Under the pieces are notes generated by a model, which searched no databases, was not told the origin of the DNA, and saw nothing but the letters and a program-made list of their open reading frames with translations. Of a stretch of DNA of 11,277 bases, positions 1 to 7,245 are shown one piece after another; position 1 is the stretch's first letter; each line of letters starts with the position of its first letter. The position numbers and the translations under genes are program-made. Origin of the DNA: an uncultured Bacteroidota bacterium (GTDB taxonomy: Bacteria; Bacteroidota; Bacteroidia; Flavobacteriales; UA16); assembly GCA_902535565.1 (NCBI GenBank), contig CACAUH010000044.1:1-11277 (forward strand), given 5' to 3'.

Positions 1-597
1 ACCGCGTATAGCAACCAAGGGCTCCAGACCAATTGTGGAACGAGCGGAGATCAGGTCCGACAAGTTTCGCTGGACAATTGGGAGCAGCTTGGTGGATGAC
101 AAGTGGTCCAAAACATCCCGCAGATGATCGGCTGCATGGACGGTCACCTCCTTGAGCAAGCCTGCTTCCAGTGCTGATTCTCTGGGCAGAATGACCGGGC
201 CCACATTGGGTGACTGGGCCACTTCGGCCAAGGCGAGGCCGCCCCGCACAGGCCGGAGGGCGCCATCCAGAGCGAGCTCTCCCATGCTCAAGATGCATTC
301 GACTGGACCCGCGTCGATCTGTTCTGAGGCTGCCAGTATGCCCAGAGCTAGGGGCAGGTCATATACTGCGCCCTCCTTGCGCAATCCGGCAGGAGCGAGA
401 TTGATGGTGATGCCCTTTCCTGGCCACCGAAACCCCAGGTGCTCAATGGCGCTTTTGATGCGCTGTTGGCTTTCTCGAACGGCGCTGTCCGGTAGGCCGA
501 CCATGAGAAAGTGGATTCCGCGGTCCACGCGGACTTCCACAGTGACGGGCACGGCGTCAACGCCCTGAAGGGCGGCGGCATGGAGTCGGACGAGCAA
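1..597 (-). CDS. comM: YifB/ComM-type Mg-chelatase-like AAA+ ATPase, N-terminal part (runs off left edge)
   Basis: The 199 visible codons match the start of the YifB/ComM family: MLVRLHAAALQGVDAVPVTV near the N-terminus, then VGLPDSAVRESQQRIKSAIE, then a GKGITINLAPAGLRKEG block, then YDLPLALGILAAS. This is the family's N-terminal S5-fold (ChlI-like) domain; the AAA+ domain with Walker motifs and the C-terminal domain would lie to the left of the window. ComM is a hexameric helicase that promotes branch migration during integration of transformed DNA in naturally competent bacteria; in many other lineages the role of YifB is unproven. The start is taken as TTG at 597 because it gives the family's usual MLV/MLA opening and no in-frame ATG lies near it; this is an inference. 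The gene begins 14 bases after the gmhA stop, so the two are probably co-transcribed. No Shine-Dalgarno sequence is visible. The family call is strong, the exact start moderate. Confidence 0.88.
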   Translation of the reverse strand, partial: MLVRLHAAALQGVDAVPVTVEVRVDRGIHFLMVGLPDSAVRESQQRIKSAIEHLGFRWPGKGITINLAPAGLRKEGAVYDLPLALGILAASEQIDAGPVECILSMGELALDGALRPVRGGLALAEVAQSPNVGPVILPRESALEAGLLKEVTVHAADHLRDVLDHLSSTKLLPIVQRNLSDLISARSTIGLEPLVAIRG

Positions 598-611
598 AGA
601 AGAAGCAGAGC

Positions 612-1190
612 TCAGGCGCAGTGCGCCTCGATACAATCGATAAAGGCATGGATGCATTGAATGTGCACCTCTTGAATTCGGTCTGCATATCCAGACCACG
701 GCACCCGGACCTCCACATCGCAAAGTGGAGCCAGTGCGCCACCGTTGTTGCCGGTGAGACCGACCACGGCCATTCCCACTTGCTTGGCTGCCTCAGCGGC
801 GCGGACCACATTGGCTGAATTTCCAGAGGTGGAGATGGCCAAAAGGACATCGCCTCGCTGCCCCATCGCTTCAACGAAACGAGAAAACACGTGGTCGAAA
901 CCGAGGTCATTTGCCACACAACTCAAGTGGGATGGATCAGAAATGGAGATGGCCGGGAGGGCCTTTCTGTCGTCGCGGTAGCGTCCAGTCAGTTCCTCTG
1001 CGAAGTGCATGGCGTCGCACATGGAGCCTCCGTTTCCACACGAGATCACCTTGCCGCCAGCAGCAATGGCCTGCGCCATGGCTTGCACTCCGGCCTGCAC
1101 AGCGGCTAGGCAGCAGGGGTCTGCCAGAAAGGCCTGTTGGACCTTCTGTGATTCTTCAAAATGTCGGCTGATGCGGTCGGCGTGTTCCAT
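612..1190 (-). CDS. gmhA: Sedoheptulose 7-phosphate isomerase (phosphoheptose isomerase)
   Basis: A complete 192-residue SIS-domain protein, the same length as E. coli GmhA and closely similar throughout. GmhA converts sedoheptulose 7-phosphate to D-glycero-D-manno-heptose 7-phosphate, the first step of ADP-heptose synthesis for LPS core or other surface sugars, in the cytoplasm. Visible motifs are SCGNGGS (50-56), CDAMHFAEELTGRYR (58-72), ISTSGNSANV (119-128) and GYADRIQEVHIQCIH (167-181). By alignment from memory with E. coli, the metal/active-site residues correspond to His62, Glu66, Gln173 and His181, all present. The usual GGSH reads GGSM here (Met57). SIS proteins include DiaA-type initiator-binding proteins, but the retained catalytic residues and HFAEELTGRYR favour a true isomerase. 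The other heptose genes (hldE, gmhB, waaD) are not in the window. The ATG at 1190 has no clear ribosome-binding site. Confidence 0.93.
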   Translation of the reverse strand: MEHADRISRHFEESQKVQQAFLADPCCLAAVQAGVQAMAQAIAAGGKVISCGNGGSMCDAMHFAEELTGRYRDDRKALPAISISDPSHLSCVANDLGFDHVFSRFVEAMGQRGDVLLAISTSGNSANVVRAAEAAKQVGMAVVGLTGNNGGALAPLCDVEVRVPWSGYADRIQEVHIQCIHAFIDCIEAHCA

Positions 1191-1271
1191 GTCCGAAAGG
1201 TGCGGAGTGCAAGCTAGGGCCTGACAGGGGTTGTGCTGATGTGGACCATCGTTTTGCCCGTGTCCCGTTCT

Positions 1272-3719
1272 TCATCTGCCCGCTTCGAAGCGCGCGTAGT
1301 TCTCTTCGAGGAAGTCGATGAACTTCTGCGGATCCGGATCATATCCGACGCCATCACCCAACGCCTCTCCATCTTGATCAATCATGACGTAGAAGGGCTG
1401 GGCGTTGGTGCCGAATCGCGACGCTTGCAGGTAGGTCCATTTGTTGCCGACCGTGCGGATGCGGAAGTCCTTTCCACCAAATTCTTCTACCCTCTGCTCT
1501 TCTTCGGGCAGCGCTTTGCGTTCGTCGACATAGAGTGACACCAACACGGCTTCCTCGCTGAGGTACTTGGCCACAGTCGGATTGGGCCACACTTGTTCCT
1601 CCATCTTTCGGCAATTGACGCAGGCCCATCCCGTGAAGTCGAGAATCATGGGCTTGCCCTCTGCACGTGCCGCTGCAAGGCCTTCTTCATAGTCTCTGAA
1701 GCGGGCTTCAATGTGACCCGAAGTGGCGGGGTCACTTCCTGATCCTCCATGAGCACCACCGCCGACACCGCCGCTGCTTTCCGAATAAAACATGGGTGGG
1801 GGAAACCCGGAAATCAGGTTGAGCGGGGCGCCCCACAGACCCGGCACCATGTAAATGGCCAGCACGAGGAATGTCGTTCCCAGGCCCCATCGCCCGACGC
1901 TCAGCCGCTCCAGTTTGCTGTCGTGCGGAAAGCGCAACCCACCGAATAGGTATACGGCGATGCACAAGGCAATGGCGATCCAGATGGCGATGAACAGCTC
2001 CCGCTTCAGCAGGCCGAGTTGCAATACGAGGTCTGCATTTGAGAGGAATTTGAAGGCAAATCCAATTTCGAGAAGGCCCAAAACCACCTTGACACTGGTC
2101 AACCAACCTCCGCTTTGGGGCAGGGAGTTGAGCCAACCAGGGAAAGCACTGAAGAGCGCGAAGGGAATGGCCAAAGCCAGTGAGAATCCGAACATCACGG
2201 CAATGGGGCCACCGAAATCCCCAGCGGCTGCGCCAGCCAATGCGCTTCCGACGAGTGGACCTGTGCAACTGAAACTGACGATGGCCAAAGTGGCCGCCAT
2301 GAAGAAAATACCGATCAATCCGCCACGGTCTGCTTGGGCATCCACCTTGTTGGCCCAACTGGAAGGCAGTTGAATCTCGAAAGCACCTAGGAAGCTGACG
2401 CCAAACACAACCAACAGCAAGAACAGGAAGAGATTGAAATAGGGGTCTGTGCTGATGAGGTTCAATACATCCACCCCAAACACCGCCGTCAGCAGCAGTC
2501 CGAGACCGGTGTAGATGAAAATGATGCTGGCGCCATAGATCAAGGCGTTCCGAATGCCTTCAGCACGGGTCTTCGATTGCTTCGTGAAGAAGCTCACGGT
2601 CATGGGAATCAGGGGAAACACGCAGGGCGTGAACAAGGCGGCAAAGCCCAATCCCATACCCAGCAGAAACAGGACAAATAGTCCATCTCCCATTTCTCCT
2701 TCTTCTCCGGATTCCGCGATCGACCCCTCATCGCCGGGGCACAGTTCGGGGACCGGCTCGTTGAGCGCTTCATCGAGAGAGAGGTGAAATTCAACGTCCG
2801 GCGGGAAGATGCACTTCGTTTCATCGCAGGCCATGTAGGTCAGCAGGCCATCGATGGTTTCGGGTCGATCTCCCTTCCAGCTCAGTTCTAAAGCCCAACG
2901 AACGGTGCCGTCAAAAGACCGTACGTCCTTGTCGAAGTTGGGGTCGTAATGCAATTCCGGGGTGCATTCCCGGAGGTCACCTTGCACCACCGTCTCGGCA
3001 TCGAGGGCAAAGGAGGTGGGGATGGGCCCGTCCAAGGGGTCATTGTCATGGCTGTAAACGTGCCACCCCGCCTCAATTTGAGCCGTTGCGACTAACGTCG
3101 CGCTTTGATTGCCGCTGGCGTGCAGAACAATGTCCCATTGCACGGGATCGTACATGCCCATGGGGGCCTCTTCTTCGTCTGAACCCCAAGGGTCATCGTG
3201 TCCGCCAGCACCGCAGTACTCGGGCTTGGCGCTTTCAGGTTTGATGTCGGACAGGGAGAGGTCAAAGTCCACATCCTCGGGCGGCAGGCATTTGCTATCG
3301 TCGCAGACCATGAAGGTCAGATAGCCTTTGACCGATTCCGGAATGGCGCCGGGGAAAGAAAGCGTGTGCACCCAATGGACCTCATCCTCGAAGAAGAGCA
3401 GGTCCAGCATGAAGTTGGGGTCGTACTCGAGGTGGGGTTCGCATTCGGCCGCGGCGGTGTCTGCGGTTTGCACCCCCTCGGTTTCGATTGTGAAGGACGT
3501 TGGAATGGGTCCGTCGAACGGGTTCAGAAATTGGCTGTAGACGTGCCATCCCGGTTCGACTGTGGCGTGGAAGTCGAGGTCGAGGGTGCCGTCACCGTTG
3601 TCATACAAGTGGAAATCCCACTGGACGGGGTCGTGGATTTGGGCGGTCGCCGTTACGCTGGCTCCACAGAGGAACGCGAGCAGTACAGCGGAAAGGAAAT
3701 GCAGGGGCTTCACGGACAC
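1272..3719 (-). CDS. dsbD: Thiol:disulfide interchange protein DsbD with duplicated N-terminal periplasmic domain
   Basis: An 815-residue inner-membrane protein that carries electrons from cytoplasmic thioredoxin to periplasmic thiol proteins (disulfide isomerases, cytochrome c maturation factors). The order is: signal peptide (about 1-26, AxA-type site before Gln27); first n-DsbD-like domain (29-171); second n-DsbD-like domain (189-329); CcdA/DsbD membrane domain with about eight hydrophobic segments (about 346-635); a Gly/Ser-rich linker (about 648-667); and a C-terminal thioredoxin domain (about 668-815). All expected redox pairs are present: Cys139/Cys144 and Cys298/Cys303 in the two N-domains, Cys366 (FTPCVFPLIP) and Cys485 (SFSCTGPLVG) in the membrane, and Cys700/Cys703 (GWACVNCRKM) in the thioredoxin domain. 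E. coli DsbD is shorter (about 565 residues) and has a single N-domain. The start codon is GTG at 3719; a second GTG two codons later is possible and would leave the signal peptide intact. It lies 84 bases after the upstream transporter gene and 81 bases before gmhA, so it may have its own promoter. Confidence 0.95.
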   Translation of the reverse strand: MSVKPLHFLSAVLLAFLCGASVTATAQIHDPVQWDFHLYDNGDGTLDLDFHATVEPGWHVYSQFLNPFDGPIPTSFTIETEGVQTADTAAAECEPHLEYDPNFMLDLLFFEDEVHWVHTLSFPGAIPESVKGYLTFMVCDDSKCLPPEDVDFDLSLSDIKPESAKPEYCGAGGHDDPWGSDEEEAPMGMYDPVQWDIVLHASGNQSATLVATAQIEAGWHVYSHDNDPLDGPIPTSFALDAETVVQGDLRECTPELHYDPNFDKDVRSFDGTVRWALELSWKGDRPETIDGLLTYMACDETKCIFPPDVEFHLSLDEALNEPVPELCPGDEGSIAESGEEGEMGDGLFVLFLLGMGLGFAALFTPCVFPLIPMTVSFFTKQSKTRAEGIRNALIYGASIIFIYTGLGLLLTAVFGVDVLNLISTDPYFNLFLFLLLVVFGVSFLGAFEIQLPSSWANKVDAQADRGGLIGIFFMAATLAIVSFSCTGPLVGSALAGAAAGDFGGPIAVMFGFSLALAIPFALFSAFPGWLNSLPQSGGWLTSVKVVLGLLEIGFAFKFLSNADLVLQLGLLKRELFIAIWIAIALCIAVYLFGGLRFPHDSKLERLSVGRWGLGTTFLVLAIYMVPGLWGAPLNLISGFPPPMFYSESSGGVGGGAHGGSGSDPATSGHIEARFRDYEEGLAAARAEGKPMILDFTGWACVNCRKMEEQVWPNPTVAKYLSEEAVLVSLYVDERKALPEEEQRVEEFGGKDFRIRTVGNKWTYLQASRFGTNAQPFYVMIDQDGEALGDGVGYDPDPQKFIDFLEENYARFEAGR
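2733..3155 (-). repeat. DsbD internal repeat unit 2 (n-DsbD-like domain B)
   Basis: This encodes residues 189-329 of the DsbD protein and repeats the first domain: DPVQWD, EAGWHVYS, DGPIPTSF, a Cys in RECTPELHYDPNF, the redox pair CDETKC and a final Cys in VPELCPG. Cysteines are at 252, 298, 303 and 327. Their spacings of 46, 5 and 24 residues are nearly the same as the 46, 5 and 25 of unit 1. An acidic linker (GDEGSIAESGEEGEMGDG) joins it to the membrane domain. Confidence 0.88.
3207..3635 (-). repeat. DsbD internal repeat unit 1 (n-DsbD-like domain A)
   Basis: This encodes residues 29-171 of the DsbD protein. Its landmarks are DPVQWD, EPGWHVYS, DGPIPTSF, a Cys in AECEPHLEYDPNF, the redox pair CDDSKC and a final Cys in KPEYCG. 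The same landmarks recur in the same order in the following domain. Cysteines are at 93, 139, 144 and 169. The likeness is clear in protein but much weaker in DNA, so this is an old or well-diverged duplication. Confidence 0.88.
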
Positions 3720-3803
3720 GTTGCTTTGCGGGCGGGAAGATAACGCCGCATTGTCCCTCCTCAGTCGCCAGTCGCGCCAACGCCTGTCAAGTCAGGGGGC
3801 AGC
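3720..3803. other. Intergenic spacer upstream of dsbD
   Basis: These 84 bases lie between the yhhQ stop and the dsbD GTG. They are GC-rich and hold a perfect two-copy tandem of CAGTCGC (3762-3775) and a TTGACA on the minus strand (plus-strand 3785-3790) that has no matching -10 box. I see no hairpin with a T-tract. A separate dsbD promoter is possible but not supported by a good motif. Confidence 0.3.
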
Positions 3804-4538
3804 TCAGAGGGCAATCTCCTGTCCGGGCGAGAGTCCGAACCGGCGCCGGAACCAACCCGCTCCAAGGTAGACAAGGGGTGTGTCCACTGCTGCTACAAGC
3901 ATTTTAAAACCAAAACCGTTGAGCAGAAGGGGCCCAAAAATGCCCCATTTGATTTCACCCAGAGTGCAGAGTAAAACCAACACGACGAGGGTGTCCACGA
4001 ACTGAGAGGGAATGGTCGAGAAATTGTTTCGCACCCACAGCATTCGCCCCCCTGTGCGCACTTTCCAGAAATGAAAGATGCGAACATCCAAGAGCTGGGC
4101 GAGGAGGTAGGCCGCCATAGAAGCGCCCACTGCGAGTGCGGTCTGCCCAAAGACGTGGTCGAATTCACCATCGGTGACGGGGGACCAGCCAGTGGCTGGG
4201 ACGGCCCCTGCAAGGGTGATCACCAGCAAGGTCAGGATTGACGCGGCCAGGCCAGCTTTCACCACGTCGTCCGCCCGTTTGCGTCCGTAAACCTCGCTGA
4301 TGAGGTCGGTCACAAGAAACGTCAAGGGGTAGGGCAACAGGCCCACGCTGGCTTCAAAGGTGTAATCCAGTCCGGGAAGGGTCCACGAAAAGAACTTTCG
4401 GAACGCGAGGTTGCAGGTGATCAGGCTCGATACAAACAGGGCCGCCAATAGAAGGTAAAGGCCGAGGGCAAATTCGCGCTCGCCTTCGTTGGATAGGGTC
4501 TTGGGGTCGGCGAGGTCGGGTCGGCGCGTGGGATTCAT
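3804..4538 (-). CDS. yhhQ: Queuosine precursor transporter (YhhQ/VUT family, formerly DUF165)
   Basis: A 244-residue integral membrane protein with about six hydrophobic segments (roughly 25-45, 60-78, 92-111, 131-150, 181-197 and 200-230). The signatures PLTFLVTDLISEVYGRKRA (71-89) and RNNFSTIPSQFVDT (170-183) are typical of the family. In E. coli YhhQ imports the queuosine precursors preQ0 and preQ1 across the inner membrane for tRNA modification at wobble position 34; the exact substrate here is inferred. The length fits the family (about 220-240), with a short polar N-terminus. The ATG at 4538 lies 12 bases after the tilS stop, behind an A/T-rich stretch and no Shine-Dalgarno sequence, so it is probably co-transcribed with tilS. 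No other queuosine genes are in the window. Confidence 0.88.
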   Translation of the reverse strand: MNPTRRPDLADPKTLSNEGEREFALGLYLLLAALFVSSLITCNLAFRKFFSWTLPGLDYTFEASVGLLPYPLTFLVTDLISEVYGRKRADDVVKAGLAASILTLLVITLAGAVPATGWSPVTDGEFDHVFGQTALAVGASMAAYLLAQLLDVRIFHFWKVRTGGRMLWVRNNFSTIPSQFVDTLVVLVLLCTLGEIKWGIFGPLLLNGFGFKMLVAAVDTPLVYLGAGWFRRRFGLSPGQEIAL

Positions 4539-4550
4539 CGCTCAGTAAAA

Positions 4551-5918
4551 TTAGGCGGGGAACCAATGGAGATTCAGAACGTCAATGCCGCGGGCAGAGA
4601 CTGTCTCGGGAAGGGCGACACGCCGGTCAATGCGATGGCCCACGAGCCACACGGGATATTGCTCAGCATCTTCGAGAAGCAGCACTTGGGACCGCGATGC
4701 GTGGGGAACCTTGCGTTGTGTGAGGATGTCTGAAACGCTCTGTTGGCCTTCCATTCCCAATGGTGCGATTCGGTCACCTGATAGCCAGTGGCGCAGGGTC
4801 AGCGGCCCCTTAAAGGTGGAGAGGTCCAATTGGGCGGTTTTTTCGTTCCGGACAACCTCCGGCCGCTCATTCACGTGGGAGACAGACCATTTCAAGGTGC
4901 CTTGGGGCGTGTGAATTTCCCCTTTTTTGTCCGTGTGTGGGTTCAGGGGTTGGGGCCAGTTGAGGGGCGCATCGGAGGGGGCCAGCGGCATGGCAAGGAG
5001 GCGGTCCCGCTCCCGCAGGATGCGGTGGGATGATGTGGAGCACTGTTTGCCGGTCTCGGTGCTCGGTTCGGCCAATGAAATCAGGGCATCCAATTGACCT
5101 GCGACCGCCCCGAATTGTGCTCCCCAAAGCCAGACCAGATGTCGTGGTGACGGGGCAGCCTTCACAAGGGACAGGGGCAATTCTCCAGGTTTTACATCCG
5201 CGAGCAGGTCCAGCGTGGACGTGCGCCATTCCACAGCGAGGGCGGCTGCTCGGCTCAACCCTGCATCCCATCCAGGACGAAGAACATCGAGCAGGGGCAC
5301 GAGTTCGTGCCGGATTCGGTTCCGCAAATGCCGGGGATCGAGGTTCGAAGCGTCTTCGCGCCATGCCTGTCCCTTTTGGCGAAGTGCATTTAACAAGGCC
5401 TCCCGGGTCAAGCCAAGGAAAGGCCTGCCGATGGCGAAGCCACGTTCTGTATTCCAGGGTTCCATGCCGCGCCAAGCATCGGGACGGGTACCGCGTATGA
5501 GATGAAGCAGCTGGGTTTCGCGTTGGTCATCCGCGTGGTGCCCAGTCAAGAGGATGCCGCCTGGGCCGACCTTCTGATCAAACCAAGAATACCGTTCCGT
5601 GCGCGCGGCGGCTTCCAATCCTTGACCATCCCGTTCCGCTTTGGCAGCGAGATTATGGGCCAAGTGGGCGTGAAAGGCACATCCTAAATCGCGGGCGGCG
5701 TGTTCGACAAAGTCCCTGTCCGCGCTTGACTCCGGTCTCAATCCGTGATCCACGTGCAACACGGTGACGTCCAATCCCAAGGCACAGGCTGTGAGCAGCA
5801 ACGCCATAGAATCCGCACCTCCGGAGACGGCCACGGCCACCGGGGTAGGGTCCGCCCATCCTTGCGCGGTCAGCAGGGAGCGAAGCGAATCGGTCAATGG
5901 GGTCCATTCATCGGCCAT
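4551..5918 (-). CDS. tilS: tRNA(Ile)-lysidine synthetase
   Basis: A 455-residue cytoplasmic enzyme that uses ATP and lysine to convert C34 of the CAU-anticodon tRNA-Ile to lysidine, switching it to read AUA and to accept isoleucine. It is essential in most bacteria. The N-terminal PP-loop ATPase domain has SGGADS (32-37), HVDHGLR (55-61), GHHADDQRET (126-135) and RNRIRHELVPLL (199-210). The C-terminal TilS domain is seen around 372-433 (LRHWLSGDRIAPLGMEG, then SDILTQRKVP, then WLVGHRIDRR). The middle (about 220-370) is poorly conserved, as is usual. The ATG at 5918 lies inside the end of pabB, an 11-base overlap in a different frame, which suggests translational coupling. The length is normal for the long form of TilS. 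Confidence 0.95.
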   Translation of the reverse strand: MADEWTPLTDSLRSLLTAQGWADPTPVAVAVSGGADSMALLLTACALGLDVTVLHVDHGLRPESSADRDFVEHAARDLGCAFHAHLAHNLAAKAERDGQGLEAAARTERYSWFDQKVGPGGILLTGHHADDQRETQLLHLIRGTRPDAWRGMEPWNTERGFAIGRPFLGLTREALLNALRQKGQAWREDASNLDPRHLRNRIRHELVPLLDVLRPGWDAGLSRAAALAVEWRTSTLDLLADVKPGELPLSLVKAAPSPRHLVWLWGAQFGAVAGQLDALISLAEPSTETGKQCSTSSHRILRERDRLLAMPLAPSDAPLNWPQPLNPHTDKKGEIHTPQGTLKWSVSHVNERPEVVRNEKTAQLDLSTFKGPLTLRHWLSGDRIAPLGMEGQQSVSDILTQRKVPHASRSQVLLLEDAEQYPVWLVGHRIDRRVALPETVSARGIDVLNLHWFPA

Positions 5919-7242
5919 TCGACGGCAAGGTCGCAGATTCTAAGGCGCCAAGTGCATCCAGTACAGCTTTGGCCTTCAGTCGGGTTTCGTCCCACTCGGC
6001 TTGTTCGCGGGCCAAGGCGGTGATGGCGCCCCCCACATGGACACTCCAGCGCTTCGAATGTCTGTTTGCCAGCGCGGTCCGAATGACCACATTGAAGTCG
6101 AAGTCCCCAGCACCTCCCTGGCCATTTGGCTCCGCCCAACCGATTGCGCCAGAGTATAGTCCACGGCGCACAGGCTCCACTTCCGCAGCAATTTCCATGG
6201 CGCGAATTTTTGGCGCCCCGGTCATGCTTCCCATGGGGAACGCAGCGTGCAGGATGTCTGCAAACCCCTTGTCCTCCCGGACTGAGCAGGTCACTGTAGA
6301 GACCATTTGGTGCACATTTTGAAAGCTGTGGATGCCACACAGCTCTTCGACTTCCACGGTCGAAGGGCGGGCGACGTGGCTGAGGTCGTTTCGGACCAAG
6401 TCAGCAATCATGATGTTTTCTGCGCGCTCTTTTGGGTCGGATTGCAAGGCCTTGGCGATGGCTGCGTCGCGTTCAGGGTCGGGATGGCGTGGCGCGGTGC
6501 CTTTGATCGGCTGGCTGATTAAGCGGTCTCCTTTTCGACGGAGAAACCGCTCAGGGCTGGCGCAAAGTATGTCGATTCCGTTCCATTGAAGCAGCGCGGA
6601 GAAGGGGGCTGAGGTCTGGCGGGTCATCCTCTGAAATGCAGCATTTGGACACCAGCCCTCGGAGAGTTCCCCGCGGATTTCCCGACAGAGGTTCAATTCA
6701 TAGATGTCGCCCCGTAGGATGTGTTTGTGCACCTGAGAAAAGGCATCACCGTATGCCTTTCTTCCTAGGCTGCTGATCCCGGAAACCAATGGCTGTTGCT
6801 GAGGGGCGCTGTCTCCTTCTGGAGAGGTTGAGTGAAAGGCCGCCTCCATCCGAGTTGACAAAGTCGACCCTGGGCGGACGACCCATTCCAGATGGGTTTC
6901 ATCTGCAGTTCTTTGAAAGGCCAGCACCCCTTCAGGCTCTGCCCAATGAACGGCAGGCAAAGGCACAGCCACATCTGTTTGATCAGGCAGGTCAAGCAAG
7001 GGGTGGGCGCGCGTCTGGTCGTAGCCGATCCAACCGAAACAGCGGCCCGAGGCGGCCCCGACAAAAGCGGCGATTTGGCGGTAAGCATTCGGATCGGCTG
7101 AAGGGATACTGAGCGTGCGCTTGGCCCCAACCACCAAAAAGCCGTGCAGGCCGAGCGTCCCACCTGTGGCGTCGAGAAACAGCCAGGGGTGTTGGTCAGA
7201 CAAGCCGGTCAGATCCGGAAGCGTATGCGGAGTGGTGGACAC
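5908..7242 (-). CDS. pabB: Aminodeoxychorismate synthase component I (chorismate-binding enzyme)
   Basis: A 444-residue member of the chorismate-utilising family (anthranilate, aminodeoxychorismate and isochorismate synthases). PabB uses ammonia from PabA to turn chorismate into 4-amino-4-deoxychorismate for folate synthesis. The decisive motif is PIKGTAPR (245-252): the lysine (Lys247) marks PabB, where anthranilate synthase has an alanine-type PLAGT. Other motifs are GDIYELNLCREI (178-189), ASPERFLRR (228-236), ENIMIADLVRNDLS (275-288), GSMTGAPKIRAMEI (338-351) and YSGAIGW (363-369). The N-terminal part (1-150) is less conserved. There is no amidotransferase domain, and neither pabA nor pabC is in the window. 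The start is GTG at 7242, only 3 bases after the hemH stop, and no in-frame ATG occurs before codon 132. The 3' end overlaps tilS by 11 bases. A salicylate or isochorismate synthase is unlikely given PIKGT. Confidence 0.9.
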   Translation of the reverse strand: MSTTPHTLPDLTGLSDQHPWLFLDATGGTLGLHGFLVVGAKRTLSIPSADPNAYRQIAAFVGAASGRCFGWIGYDQTRAHPLLDLPDQTDVAVPLPAVHWAEPEGVLAFQRTADETHLEWVVRPGSTLSTRMEAAFHSTSPEGDSAPQQQPLVSGISSLGRKAYGDAFSQVHKHILRGDIYELNLCREIRGELSEGWCPNAAFQRMTRQTSAPFSALLQWNGIDILCASPERFLRRKGDRLISQPIKGTAPRHPDPERDAAIAKALQSDPKERAENIMIADLVRNDLSHVARPSTVEVEELCGIHSFQNVHQMVSTVTCSVREDKGFADILHAAFPMGSMTGAPKIRAMEIAAEVEPVRRGLYSGAIGWAEPNGQGGAGDFDFNVVIRTALANRHSKRWSVHVGGAITALAREQAEWDETRLKAKAVLDALGALESATLPSNGR

Positions 7243-7245
7243 CGT

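Noticed and set aside
1191..1271. Possible terminator or promoter between dsbD and gmhA
   Set aside because: Only a very short palindrome (CCTGTCAGG) and a four-of-six match to TAnnTTTG are present; neither is convincing.
3198..3743. A 181-codon plus-strand frame opposite the 5' part of dsbD
   Set aside because: It is the antisense of the duplicated n-DsbD domains; its apparent internal likeness (repeated Val/Glu-rich stretches) mirrors the dsbD duplication.
3785..3790. TTGACA on the minus strand as a -35 box for dsbD
   Set aside because: At 16-18 bases further on there is no -10-like hexamer, and Bacteroidota promoters do not use this consensus.
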